23,668 bases of DNA from the NCBI GenBank assembly GCA_958427145.1, contig CAUAAZ010000033.1, positions 1-23,668 on the forward strand, in the 5' to 3' direction. Source of the stretch: an uncultured Collinsella sp. GTDB taxonomy: Bacteria > Actinomycetota > Coriobacteriia > Coriobacteriales > Coriobacteriaceae. The notes below the pieces were generated by a model. That model was not told the DNA's origin. It worked only from the letters and a program-made list of their open reading frames with translations, and ran no database searches. Both the position numbers and the translations under genes were made by a program. Below, piece by piece: positions 1-8,178 of this stretch. Position 1 is the stretch's first letter. Each line of letters opens with the position of its first letter.

Positions 1-102
1 GGCCCTTGCGGCCTAGTCGCTATTTAGGGCGTCCAAGATTTGGGGCGCAGTTCAATGCTACACCGGGCTTATTGTTGAGGGAGCACTGCACGCCCACATG
101 CC

Positions 103-136
103 CAAAAAGCAAAGACCCGGCATTATACCGGGTCTT
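103..136 (-). terminator. Rho-independent terminator of the tRNA-Arg gene
   Basis: A perfect 9-bp stem (112-120 with 128-136) encloses a 7-base loop. Read on the minus strand it is followed by TTGCTTTTTG. It lies 11 bases downstream of the tRNA 3' end and fits an intrinsic terminator ending that transcript. Confidence 0.85.
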
Positions 137-147
137 CAAAAACTCTC

Positions 148-224
148 TGGTGCTCCATGGCGGATTCGAACCGTCGACCTTGGGATTAGAAGTCCCCTGC
201 TCTATCCAACTGAGCTAATGGAGC
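148..224 (-). tRNA. tRNA-Arg, anticodon TCT
   Basis: The reverse complement folds as a complete tRNA. The acceptor stem is GCTCCAT with ATGGAGC, followed by a discriminator A and an encoded CCA. The D arm contains AGCTCAGTTGGATAGAGC. The anticodon stem-loop carries CTTCTAA, giving anticodon TCT, which reads AGA. The T loop is TTCGAAT. The top anticodon pair (G-A) and one T-stem pair (A-C) are mismatched; the rest of the fold is intact. It sits just past the ABC ATPase gene on the same strand and has its own terminator. Confidence 0.96.
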
Positions 225-269
225 ATAAAGCCGGGCGTCCAAGCGGGTACAAGTTCACACGGCCAATAA

Positions 270-275
270 ATTATA
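270..275 (-). promoter_or_regulatory. candidate -10 box for tRNA-Arg
   Basis: A consensus TATAAT on the minus strand lies just after the stop codon of the ABC ATPase gene and about 45 bases upstream of the tRNA 5' end. No good -35 box sits at 16-18 bases, so this is a weak call. Confidence 0.35.
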
Positions 276-277
276 AC

Positions 278-1045
278 CTACTTGAACTGGTCGTGGTACG
301 CCTTGCAGACCTCGTCCACGGGACCATCCATGCGCAGATCACCCTTCTCGATCCACACAGCACGCTGGCAAATACGCTCAACCTGCTCCATGGAGTGAGA
401 AACGAACAAGACCGTGACGTCGCCACTCTCAATAAAGTGCTGAATACGGCGCTCGCATTTCTGCTGGAAAAAGACATCGCCAACAGAAAGCGTCTCATCG
501 ACGATGAGAATATCGGGCTCGGTAATCGTAGCGATAGCAAAGGCGATACGCGCGACCATACCCGACGAGAAGTTCTTCAAGGGCATGTCAACGAAGTCTT
601 TAAGCTCGGCGAACTCAATAATCTCGTCAAAACTAGCGTCGATAAACTCCTTGGTATAGCCAAGCAGCGCACCGTTCAGATAGATGTTCTCACGAGCCGT
701 AAGCTCCGGGTCAAAGCCAGCACCAAGCTCAATCAGCGGCGCAATATTGCCGTGAACCTTAACCTCGCCTTCGCTGGGCTCCAAAACGCCAGCGATGATC
801 TTGAGCATCGTAGACTTGCCGGAACCGTTAGTACCAACAAGGCCAACGACCTCGCCACGATGCACATCAAATGAAATGTGCTTAAGCGCACGGAATTCCT
901 CAAAGAACAGCTCATGCTTCGCGAGCTTAATAAAATACTCTTTGAGGTTCGTAAGCGACTCGGACGCCATGTTAAAGATCATGGTGACGTCTTTGACCTC
1001 AACAGCAAGGGGCTGCTTGCTGTAATCAATAGCAGATTCAGTCAT
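278..1045 (-). CDS. polysaccharide ABC exporter, ATP-binding subunit (Wzt/TagH/RfbE type)
   Basis: This is the ATPase that would power export of a lipid-linked polysaccharide or teichoic acid across the cytoplasmic membrane, working with the permease encoded just upstream. The 255-residue protein shows Walker A GTNGSGKST at 71-79, the signature FSSGM at 159-163, Walker B ILIVDE at 179-184 and the H-loop histidine at 217. Its C-terminal tail is typical of the KpsT/TagH/RfbE group, and it has no extra carbohydrate-binding domain as found in long Wzt proteins. I chose the ATG at 1045 because AAGGAG ends 8 bases before it. A GTG at 1054 overlaps that ribosome site and is unlikely. The gap to the permease gene is 12 bases, so the two are probably co-transcribed. 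The glycan exported cannot be told from the sequence. Confidence 0.93.
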   Translation of the reverse strand: MTESAIDYSKQPLAVEVKDVTMIFNMASESLTNLKEYFIKLAKHELFFEEFRALKHISFDVHRGEVVGLVGTNGSGKSTMLKIIAGVLEPSEGEVKVHGNIAPLIELGAGFDPELTARENIYLNGALLGYTKEFIDASFDEIIEFAELKDFVDMPLKNFSSGMVARIAFAIATITEPDILIVDETLSVGDVFFQQKCERRIQHFIESGDVTVLFVSHSMEQVERICQRAVWIEKGDLRMDGPVDEVCKAYHDQFK

Positions 1046-1057
1046 GAGCAGCACTCC

Positions 1058-1903
1058 TTAGATGTAGAGGATAAACTTGTGCTCGGTCTTGTGAAAGACG
1101 GCGTAACCAATAGCAAGAGCAAGAATAGCCCAAACAACACACAGCCCAAAGGTAAGCGCAGAAGGCACGGTATTAAACAGGAAGATATCACGCATAAACT
1201 GGAGGTAGTTGTACATGGGATTCACAACCACAAGGACCTGGATCCAATGTGCCATTTGGCTAATGAAGTCGGTTGTCCAGAAAATCGGCGTCAGATACAT
1301 CCAGGCCGTGATAACAACGGTCCACAGGTGCATAACATCGCGGAAAAAAACCGCCAGCGCAGACAGCATCATGCCCAAGCCCATGCAGAAACACATGAGC
1401 AGGAGCAAGCAAACCGGCAGCAGAATTAAATGCCAGGTGGGAAGCACGTGGAACCAAAGCATAACCAAGGCGACGGCAACCAAAGAGAAGGCGAAGTTAA
1501 CGAGCGAGAACAGCACCTTCTGCACCGGAAAGACCCAACGGTGCACCTTAACCTTCTTAAGCAGAGAGGAAGCCCAAATGATGGACATAAGCGCTTGGTT
1601 CGTCGACTCGGACATGACAGAGAACGTCACGTTACCGACGATCAAGTAAAGCGGATACATTTCGGGCGTAATAGAACCATTGCGACCTTGCGCGAAGATT
1701 GTCGAAAACACGATCGACATAACAATCATCATCAGCAGCGGGTTAAGCACGGACCATGCCACACCCAGAACACTGCGACGATATTTAATCTTAAAATCTT
1801 TGGTGACAAGTTGCTTAAGAATGAACTTGTCCTTTTCAAAATCATTTTTAGCGTGAGAGGCCGGTTTAGCCACCGCTTTCTGACTCTCTACGTTGTCAGC
1901 CAC
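1058..1903 (-). CDS. polysaccharide ABC exporter, permease subunit (Wzm/TagG type)
   Basis: This ABC-2 family membrane subunit forms the translocation channel with the ATPase encoded 12 bases downstream. The 281-residue product has a charged N-terminus, then a YRRSVLGVAWSVLNPLL segment characteristic of Wzm/TagG permeases, and about six hydrophobic helices. I chose the GTG at 1903 because AAGGAG sits 7 bases upstream and a candidate -10 box (TATACT) lies at 1941-1946, inside the longer open frame. A GTG at 1972 or an ATG at 1930 would extend the protein but has weak ribosome sites. The gene is divergent from the glycosyltransferase at 2065. Family assignment is firm; the substrate is unknown, although nearby rhamnose and GlfT2-like genes suggest a cell-wall heteropolysaccharide. 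Confidence 0.92.
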   Translation of the reverse strand: MADNVESQKAVAKPASHAKNDFEKDKFILKQLVTKDFKIKYRRSVLGVAWSVLNPLLMMIVMSIVFSTIFAQGRNGSITPEMYPLYLIVGNVTFSVMSESTNQALMSIIWASSLLKKVKVHRWVFPVQKVLFSLVNFAFSLVAVALVMLWFHVLPTWHLILLPVCLLLLMCFCMGLGMMLSALAVFFRDVMHLWTVVITAWMYLTPIFWTTDFISQMAHWIQVLVVVNPMYNYLQFMRDIFLFNTVPSALTFGLCVVWAILALAIGYAVFHKTEHKFILYI

Positions 1904-1910
1904 GGACCAT

Positions 1911-1916
1911 CTCCTT
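1911..1916 (-). promoter_or_regulatory. ribosome binding site deciding a GTG start
   Basis: AAGGAG on the minus strand lies 7 bases before the GTG at 1903. It is the best-placed ribosome site among the alternatives and sets the start of the ABC permease gene. Confidence 0.7.
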
Positions 1917-1940
1917 GTCTCGTAAAACATAACAGTGGAA

Positions 1941-1946
1941 AGTATA
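1941..1946 (-). promoter_or_regulatory. candidate -10 box for the ABC exporter operon
   Basis: TATACT on the minus strand would start a transcript about 30 bases before the preferred GTG start of the permease. The -35 region has only a weak match, so the call is tentative. Confidence 0.35.
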
Positions 1947-2025
1947 GCCCTCCCACGTTGACGATAACTCACCGCAACAAATCTGGAGAACTAACCCATA
2001 TCTAATCAAAGGGGCAGGCGATAGG

Positions 2026-2031
2026 TATACT
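2026..2031 (+). promoter_or_regulatory. candidate -10 box for the plus-strand glycosyltransferase
   Basis: TATACT on the plus strand lies 39 bases before the start codon. A poor -35 match (TAATCA) sits 17 bases upstream. The position fits a short leader carrying the strong ribosome site at 2051-2059. Confidence 0.35.
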
Positions 2032-2064
2032 TTCGACCCGTTGATTCATTAAAGGAGGTCCGAC

Positions 2065-2994
2065 ATGGACTATTCGAATACCGCCGTCATAATCCCCTGC
2101 TACAACGAAGCGCTGACGATTGGCAAAGTTGTTGACGATTTTCATCGAGAGTTACCCGGTGCAACCGTCTTTGTATATGACAACAACTCGTCTGATGGCA
2201 CTTCGCAAATCGCCAAGCAGCACGGTGCCACGGTGCGCCACGAGCCCAGACAGGGCAAAGGCAACGTGTGCCGCCAAATGTTCCGTGATGTCGACGCCGA
2301 ATGCTATCTAATGGTTGATGGAGACGACACTTACCCCGCCGAGGCGGCAAAGGCGCTTTGCGAGCCCATCCTTAACGGCGAAGCCGATATGACCGTTGGC
2401 GATCGCCTGTCAAACGGCACCTATGCCGAAGAGAACAAGAGGGCCTTCCACGGCTTTGGCAACAATCTTGTTCGCGCCATGATCAAGTGGATTTACGGCT
2501 ACAGCTTTGACGACGTGATGACCGGCTACCGAGCCATGAGCAGACCCTTCGTCAAGACCTTCCCCGTTTTGAGCGAGGGCTTCCAGATTGAGACCGAGCT
2601 CTCCATCCACGCTGTCGATCACCGCTGGCGAATTAAAGACGTGCCGGTGGAGTATCGCGATCGGCCCGCAGGCTCCGAGTCCAAGCTCAACACCGTTAGC
2701 GACGGCATCAAGGTCATCGCAATGATTGGAACGCTCTTTAAAGACTATCGTCCGCTCAAGTTCTTTACCCTTATAGCGCTCATCTTCGCCATCATAGGCC
2801 TTGCCCTCGGAATTCCAATTGTTGTGGAGTACTTCCAAACCGGCTTAGTCCCCCGCTTCCCCACGGCCATACTTGCGGCCTCATTCATGTTCCTGTGTGG
2901 GTTGAGCCTAGCAACGGGACTAATCCTCGACTCAGTTGCAAAAGTCGAAAGAAAACAATGGGAGTTACAAGCCTATAAAACCTATTCAAAATAA
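2065..2994 (+). CDS. GT2-family glycosyltransferase, polyprenyl-phosphate type, two C-terminal membrane helices
   Basis: This enzyme probably moves a sugar from a nucleotide donor to a polyprenyl phosphate on the cytoplasmic face of the membrane, as DPM1/GtrB-like enzymes do. The 309-residue protein has a GT-A fold start with PCYNE at 11-15, DNNSSDGT around 39-46 and the metal-binding DGDD at 85-88. Two hydrophobic helices follow at about 233-255 and 265-288, which is the usual size and layout. AAAGGAGGT at 2051-2059 gives a strong ribosome site for this ATG. It is the only plus-strand gene in the window, divergent from the ABC exporter and convergent with the next gene. Its stop codon lies inside a shared terminator stem. 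Donor and acceptor are not evident. Confidence 0.9.
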   Translation: MDYSNTAVIIPCYNEALTIGKVVDDFHRELPGATVFVYDNNSSDGTSQIAKQHGATVRHEPRQGKGNVCRQMFRDVDAECYLMVDGDDTYPAEAAKALCEPILNGEADMTVGDRLSNGTYAEENKRAFHGFGNNLVRAMIKWIYGYSFDDVMTGYRAMSRPFVKTFPVLSEGFQIETELSIHAVDHRWRIKDVPVEYRDRPAGSESKLNTVSDGIKVIAMIGTLFKDYRPLKFFTLIALIFAIIGLALGIPIVVEYFQTGLVPRFPTAILAASFMFLCGLSLATGLILDSVAKVERKQWELQAYKTYSK

Positions 2995-3031
2995 GAAGAG
3001 GTCCGGACTTAATCCGGACCTCTTCTTATTT
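2989..3031. terminator. bidirectional terminator between convergent genes
   Basis: A perfect 19-bp stem (2989-3007 with 3013-3031) has a 5-base loop. The outer part is A/T-rich on both sides, so either strand gives a G+C stem core flanked by a U-rich run. The stop codon of the plus-strand gene (2992-2994) lies in the left arm, and the stop codon of the minus-strand gene (3026-3028) lies in the right arm. Confidence 0.92.
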
Positions 3032-4867
3032 CAGACCTAAATACTGTTCCCAAAACTCTCGCGAAGTCATGTACGGCATGGCATCTTTCCATGCCCCCCT
3101 GACGCTCTTGCCCTCTTTACGATAGCGCGCCATCAGTTCGTGCTCTCGGCGGCGAATACTCTTGAACCGCGCCCGATCCATCGTGCGGACCGACCCCTTC
3201 TCGCGGGTCGGATCAAGAAATACCAGCGTCTTGCAACGCGTCGAATTGCCTTCAAGCGTACAGCTGCCATTCTTAACTGCATAGCCGGGCTTTCCGCGCA
3301 ACAGCGCATCGGGAAGATAGTGTTTGTCGTAAGGAATAGATCTCCAATACTTCATAAATTTCGAAGGATGGAATTCCAGATTAACATTAGCGAGCACTTG
3401 CTCCGTAACCCCAGCCTTGCGAAGAAGCTCTGGATCCATTTCGGAAACAGGAATCAGCTTTTCGTTTAACTTACCCTTACCAATCATCGTCGCGGCGCCA
3501 TCAAGCTTCTGGAGATACTCAGGGCCGCGCAGATAGTCCTCAAAGCCATCAAGGATAAACTCAGCAGCCTGATAATCCATATCGCGCAAGTTCTGACGTA
3601 CCCCTCGCTGAATACGAAGGACAAACATTTTCTCATCAGCACAATCATCGAGTGAAATCATGGCAAAGAAGTTGCGGAAGTACTGGTAGCAGTCAACCGA
3701 AGCGCGGAAACGCCCCTCAAAGCTTGCATGCCACACGCAAATGCAATTCATGGTCATGTAGACAGGCTTATTGCGCATACCAAACTCAACGTCGTCGCAG
3801 CGGATAAAGAACGGCATGGGAAGGCCGTTCTTTTCGATAGCCTTCACCGGAATGCAGCTATACCACCAAGCCCCATAGGCCTGATCAACTTCAACGTTCG
3901 TGCGTTCATTTTCGAGGATGTCGGACAGCTTGCCAACATTCAAGTCCTCTTTTACGCGACGATAGGCACCAGTGGTCGCCACATACGAGACATCCTCGAA
4001 CTGACGAGTAGGGTCCTCCATTGAGAGCATGGCGCCGTTAATAAAGGCATCCTTATACTTGCCGTTAGCAAGAGAGAGGAGATTGAACGTGCGGATCAAA
4101 CTCTCGGGCATAATAGAGACATCGTCATCCATCAAAATGATGTGAGTGTACTGATCAGGAGTTTCAGTAGCCGCCATCATTCCACGTGCGAATCCTCCCG
4201 AACCGCCCGTATTGGGATTCGGGAGCACGGTGACTAGCTCATCGGAAAGTGATGCAGAATCGAGCGTCTGTCCATTGTCGACGACAAACATGTGGAAGTG
4301 GTCGCGAATCGGACCGTCCTCTTTGGAGATGCCCGCTTTAACGAGTTCAATATTCGGAAGAATGTACTGCTCATTCTTAAATGTAGTAGTAGAAAGAGCA
4401 AGATTGATCTGGTTAATTGAGTCCTCAGGAACATCAGTCAGATAAGAGGCGTTCAAGAGGTCTACGGAATAGCCCTCATCACTCTCAATCCTAAAACCGA
4501 TCAAGTCGTAGCCGGTTGTATCGATATCAATATCGAGAACGCAAGGATCAATTACATTGCCATCAAAAGGATTCGATTTAAGCTCGACAGGATTCAGCTC
4601 GCTAGATCTCACTCCATGAACGACAACCCGGCCCCTGCCAAATAAAGCCATATGCAAGACGACGCCGCCAACAGACGCATACTGATGCCATTTGCCAGCA
4701 GATAGGCCATTCACATACGTCAGAAAGTCAACGTGTCCATTGACATGAAGTGAATGTATATCGTCATCATACGAAGCACCACCGGAGAGCACGCGATAGT
4801 AGAGTTCGGGAAAATCCTTTGCATGCTTTTCAACTTTAAGTACAACATTCGCAAGTTTAAACTGCAT
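3026..4867 (-). CDS. GlfT2-like glycosyltransferase (galactofuranosyltransferase family)
   Basis: This is a large GT2-type enzyme related to GlfT2, the mycobacterial enzyme that polymerises galactofuranose from UDP-Galf. The 613-residue protein has an N-terminal beta-rich domain (about 1-150), then a GT-A domain with LALSTTTFK near 157, a glycine-rich GGSGGFARG at 221-229 and the metal-binding DDD at 247-249. The likely catalytic-base region DDVEFGMR follows at 358-365, then the conserved histidine of CVWH at 380. The C-terminal half is probably helical. I chose the ATG at 4867, with AAGG 8 bases upstream; a TTG at 4885 is less likely. The same FKLAN start occurs in the second paralogue. It follows the licD-like gene by 32 bases, so the two are probably co-transcribed, ending at the terminator at 2989-3031. 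The sugar could be Galf or another residue. Confidence 0.87.
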   Translation of the reverse strand: MQFKLANVVLKVEKHAKDFPELYYRVLSGGASYDDDIHSLHVNGHVDFLTYVNGLSAGKWHQYASVGGVVLHMALFGRGRVVVHGVRSSELNPVELKSNPFDGNVIDPCVLDIDIDTTGYDLIGFRIESDEGYSVDLLNASYLTDVPEDSINQINLALSTTTFKNEQYILPNIELVKAGISKEDGPIRDHFHMFVVDNGQTLDSASLSDELVTVLPNPNTGGSGGFARGMMAATETPDQYTHIILMDDDVSIMPESLIRTFNLLSLANGKYKDAFINGAMLSMEDPTRQFEDVSYVATTGAYRRVKEDLNVGKLSDILENERTNVEVDQAYGAWWYSCIPVKAIEKNGLPMPFFIRCDDVEFGMRNKPVYMTMNCICVWHASFEGRFRASVDCYQYFRNFFAMISLDDCADEKMFVLRIQRGVRQNLRDMDYQAAEFILDGFEDYLRGPEYLQKLDGAATMIGKGKLNEKLIPVSEMDPELLRKAGVTEQVLANVNLEFHPSKFMKYWRSIPYDKHYLPDALLRGKPGYAVKNGSCTLEGNSTRCKTLVFLDPTREKGSVRTMDRARFKSIRRREHELMARYRKEGKSVRGAWKDAMPYMTSREFWEQYLGLK

Positions 4868-4899
4868 TTTAAATACCTTAATCAAAGCCGTTGTAACTA

Positions 4900-6087
4900 C
4901 TAATTACATTCGTCGACAAACTTTGCCATCGCGGAGCGAACATCGGGATCAGACAAAACATCCTTTGCAAAATGATCATGCCCACAGATGTCCATTGGCA
5001 TGTAAGGCCATCCAGGATAGCAATCATCAGCGACCTTTTCCGCTTTCGCGGGAACCAAAAAAGAGAAGCTGTCAAACGGATGCTTTCTTACGGGAAGGAT
5101 ATCGTTGCGGTCCCAAATTATTTTACGTTTAGGGGCATTAAAAACGTTATCAATCGCGTATGCAAAATCACCACGAGACTCATCGGTTAACAAACCTAGA
5201 TCATGAGCCTTTTCGTTAAACGAATCGAATACGCTCTGGACAAGATCAATCTCCGCAGAAGAAACAACTGTTCTCTGAGCTTCCAAGTCAACATCTCCGC
5301 ACTGCACGCTAAGACCACTGTGTGGATGAACCATCCAAGGATTATCTTTCCAAAAACTAAACTCACGTTCATTTTTGTCAAAGAAATCCATAAGCTCAAT
5401 TCTGAGTTGCCTAAGTTGATCGTTCGCGCGCTTGGAATTCTCGGCCGCCCGGTCGTAAATCGAAATGTCCACAAAACAAGGTATAAGCGAATTAGTTGAA
5501 CAAAAGCGAACTTGACGACACTTTACAAACCAGTCATATACGAGGGTGATTTGATATTCAGGGTCGTCTATTAAAGCGGCAGTGAGCTTATCCACATCGG
5601 ACCTAAGCATGCAGATATCAATATCGTCGTCCCAAGGAATAAAACCCGATCGAGACAAGGTGCCAACAAGAGAACCATAAGAAAGCCAGTATTGAATATT
5701 ATTGGCAACACAAATCGCGTCTAGCTTACTCATCAAGGCCGCGTTTGCCTGCTGCATCAATCGAATATCACCCTCGGCGTCGGGTAATGCATCAAAGATT
5801 TTGCAACGGAGCTCAAAAGGGGTGAGATCGGGGTACGCACGTCGCGCTAACAATTCAAAGCGAAGCCTCATTTGTTCTGACAGACTTTGTTGGCGTTGCT
5901 TGAGCAATTCAATTTCTGGAAATAGCCGAGTATCGAATTTGTAATTGATATTCATATTGATACCGTTATCGGCCTGCTCAATACGGGCGAAAACCTCGTC
6001 AAAACGACGGTCCATATCCTCATGCATAGCATGCAACGATCGGGATGAGCCAGGGAGGATCTTTTTAATAGTAGAAAGCAAGGACAT
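4900..6087 (-). CDS. LicD-family phosphotransferase
   Basis: LicD proteins transfer a phospho-substituent, such as phosphocholine or a polyol phosphate, from a CDP donor to a surface glycan. The 395-residue protein has a charged, probably coiled-coil N-terminal region (about 15-85) and a nucleotidyltransferase-fold core. That core carries SYGSLVGTLSRSGFIPWDDD around 136-155, which is the family hallmark, with DDDID at 153-157 as the metal-binding acidic cluster. GAAGG lies 8 bases before the ATG. The gene sits between two GlfT2-like genes. It begins just after the terminator of the gene at 6187, so it needs its own promoter; I could not identify one. Family membership is firm, and the transferred group is unknown. 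No choline uptake or activation genes are in view. Confidence 0.88.
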   Translation of the reverse strand: MSLLSTIKKILPGSSRSLHAMHEDMDRRFDEVFARIEQADNGINMNINYKFDTRLFPEIELLKQRQQSLSEQMRLRFELLARRAYPDLTPFELRCKIFDALPDAEGDIRLMQQANAALMSKLDAICVANNIQYWLSYGSLVGTLSRSGFIPWDDDIDICMLRSDVDKLTAALIDDPEYQITLVYDWFVKCRQVRFCSTNSLIPCFVDISIYDRAAENSKRANDQLRQLRIELMDFFDKNEREFSFWKDNPWMVHPHSGLSVQCGDVDLEAQRTVVSSAEIDLVQSVFDSFNEKAHDLGLLTDESRGDFAYAIDNVFNAPKRKIIWDRNDILPVRKHPFDSFSFLVPAKAEKVADDCYPGWPYMPMDICGHDHFAKDVLSDPDVRSAMAKFVDECN

Positions 6088-6141
6088 GGCTTAACCTTCG
6101 CAACGACAAACAATGAACGAAGCACAATTACTCATATGATA

Positions 6142-6178
6142 CAAAAGAATGAGTGGGTCCCACCTTGAAACCCACTCA
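6142..6178 (-). terminator. Rho-independent terminator after the second GlfT2-like gene
   Basis: A 9-bp stem (6150-6158 with 6170-6178) has an 11-base loop. On the minus strand it is followed by TTCTTTTGT. It lies 8 bases past the stop codon of the gene at 6187-8067, separating it from the licD-like gene. Confidence 0.8.
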
Positions 6179-6186
6179 CATGAAGA

Positions 6187-8067
6187 CTACTCCGACGCCT
6201 CTTTCAAATACTGTTTCCAGAAATCGATCGAAGTAAAGACATCTCTATACGAAGCGTATTCGGTATAAATCTTATCTTTGTTACGCTTGAATTCCTTCTC
6301 GGCTTTACGAAAACGACTCCAAACCTCTTTGAATCGCTTCTTATCCATATGTCTAATGGCACCCTTTTTATTAGGCATATCTACCACAATAAGCGTGTCA
6401 ACATCCCTGATTTTACCTGCGGGATAAACCCATCCCGCAGCATCAATAACAGCAACCCTACCGTTACGTTTAGCGGAGTCGTTAACAAAACGGTGGCCAT
6501 TAATGGTCAGATAATCCTTAAATGCCTGCAGCCTAGACCTGTCGCCCCCAAGGCTCAAATTGCCAAAAGTCAGTTGCGTCAAGTCGACACCCAATTCTTG
6601 TGCCTGAGGGATGAGCTGCTCGATGGGAATCAATTGTTCCCTTTCACGATTTGCCGCCATAAAACGGGATTCAGCAACAGGATGAGAAATCCACTCCGGA
6701 CCTCTCAAAAAATCTTCAAGACCTTTTACGGCAAGAGCAGCTTCATCGTAATTAAATTTCTTCAAGTCGAGCTCAACTTCACGACGAATCTCATAAAGAA
6801 AATCAGAGAGAGGCGCAGCGCCAGTTGTCGCCTGACTGATTAGCGTATTTCGGCTTACCTGATAACGCTCCACGGCAGCACTATACTTAAACTTAAAGGA
6901 ATTATGCCAAACGCAAATACCATTCATGGACATGAACTTGGGTTTGCAACGAAGCGCATACTCAGCATCATCAGAACGAACAAATAAGGGCAAGGGCAAC
7001 CCCTCACGTTCAATCGTTGCGGTAGGTATAACGCAATACCACCAGCCAGCATACTGTTGGGCAGTGTCCTCATAAAGGCCAGTTGGGGCCTTATATATCT
7101 CGGTCTCAACGACATCATGAAGTGAGGTCATATAGCCTGCAGGCTTAAGGGGAGAAAAAGTTCCCTTAGCAGTAAAGAACCCTAAATCCTCGGTACGCAA
7201 ATTGGGCTCTTCCAAGCTCATCATGGCACCCGATAAAAAGGCCTCAGCATATTCTTCTTTGAGAAGAGAGAGCAGGTTGAAAGTGCGGATAAAACTCTCG
7301 GGAAGAACCTCGACATCATCGTCCATCAGGAGAACATGAGTCGCTTTAGGATTCTGCTCAAGTGACTCAATCATCCCCCGAGCAAAACCACCAGACCCGC
7401 CGACATTAGGATTTGGATGAACAGTAACACGCGATGAATCCAGGTTTGCACTATTCAGCGAACGGCCATTATCAATAATGTGTACGTGGAAATGATCAGC
7501 AATCTCTTCATCAGAATCAATAATGTTCTTTTGTAAAAGAGATACGTTACGGACAATATAGTCTTCTTTTTTAAACGTAGTAGTTGCAAGCGCTAGCTCA
7601 ACTGGATGAATATCCAGTTCTTCACAATCGCAATAATAATACGCATTTCGAATATTAACAGGGCCTTCAGTACTGATATTAAAAGCGTGCAGAATCTCTC
7701 CCTCACAAAGGGAGAGTTCGATTTCAGCCGTACTCCATTCATCGGATCGTTGCAAACTAACCGCAGAGCCATCAATTGTAGAAGGAATCCAAGAATAATT
7801 ATTTGCATACGTCTGCTGAAGCGTTAAGGCGGAGCCGCAATACTCGATATGAAGATAAAACGCCTTTGCAGTAGTGTATTTTCGCCACTTATAAATGGAT
7901 AGCGCATTAAAATATGTTGTGAAATCAACATTGGTCGATTTCATGATTTCAATAGCGCCATTCGAAGTTGGAACAACAAGACCCTCCGTTGCCCTATAGC
8001 AAAGCAATGGATACTGCAACATCGCATCAGATCCGTTAAAAATCAAATTTGCAAGTTTAAAATGCAT
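6187..8067 (-). CDS. GlfT2-like glycosyltransferase, second copy
   Basis: This is a 626-residue paralogue of the protein at 3026-4867, with the same domain order. The N-terminal beta-rich domain spans about 1-155. The GT-A core has LALATTTFK near 158, GGSGGFARG at 223-231, DDD at 249-251, SDDAEYALR at 365-373 and the CVWH histidine at 388. Together the two could add alternating or sequential furanose residues, as GlfT1/GlfT2 do in mycobacteria; this is an inference. I chose the ATG at 8067 because MHFKLAN matches the paralogue start. The upstream ribosome site (GGATGG) is weak, and an upstream TTG at 8097 is possible but not favoured. A terminator follows directly. Codon use is AT-rich, in sharp contrast to the rml genes just upstream. 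Confidence 0.87.
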   Translation of the reverse strand: MHFKLANLIFNGSDAMLQYPLLCYRATEGLVVPTSNGAIEIMKSTNVDFTTYFNALSIYKWRKYTTAKAFYLHIEYCGSALTLQQTYANNYSWIPSTIDGSAVSLQRSDEWSTAEIELSLCEGEILHAFNISTEGPVNIRNAYYYCDCEELDIHPVELALATTTFKKEDYIVRNVSLLQKNIIDSDEEIADHFHVHIIDNGRSLNSANLDSSRVTVHPNPNVGGSGGFARGMIESLEQNPKATHVLLMDDDVEVLPESFIRTFNLLSLLKEEYAEAFLSGAMMSLEEPNLRTEDLGFFTAKGTFSPLKPAGYMTSLHDVVETEIYKAPTGLYEDTAQQYAGWWYCVIPTATIEREGLPLPLFVRSDDAEYALRCKPKFMSMNGICVWHNSFKFKYSAAVERYQVSRNTLISQATTGAAPLSDFLYEIRREVELDLKKFNYDEAALAVKGLEDFLRGPEWISHPVAESRFMAANREREQLIPIEQLIPQAQELGVDLTQLTFGNLSLGGDRSRLQAFKDYLTINGHRFVNDSAKRNGRVAVIDAAGWVYPAGKIRDVDTLIVVDMPNKKGAIRHMDKKRFKEVWSRFRKAEKEFKRNKDKIYTEYASYRDVFTSIDFWKQYLKEASE

Positions 8068-8125
8068 TGAAAACCATCCAAAAAATTCCTGGTGCAACTT
8101 GGCAAAATGGCATAAATGCCCATGG

Positions 8126-8166
8126 CATTGTTTGCATTCTCACTGATTTTAAGAATGCAAACAATG
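8126..8166. repeat. 15-bp inverted repeat downstream of rmlCD
   Basis: A perfect 15-bp stem (8126-8140 with 8152-8166) has an 11-base loop and is rich in A+T (CATTGTTTGCATTCT). It lies between the stop of rmlCD and the start of the GlfT2-like gene, at the edge of the G+C-rich block. It could end the rml transcript, but no T-run follows it on the minus strand, so a regulatory or recombination role is also possible. Confidence 0.6.
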
Positions 8167-8178
8167 TACTAAAGGCAT

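Noticed and set aside
98..874. A 258-codon plus-strand frame running through the tRNA
   Set aside because: It crosses a tRNA and its terminator and is antisense to a clear ABC ATPase. It has no ribosome site or recognisable domain.
1052..1054. GTG start for the ABC ATPase
   Set aside because: This codon overlaps the AAGGAG that serves the ATG at 1045, so the shorter start is better supported.
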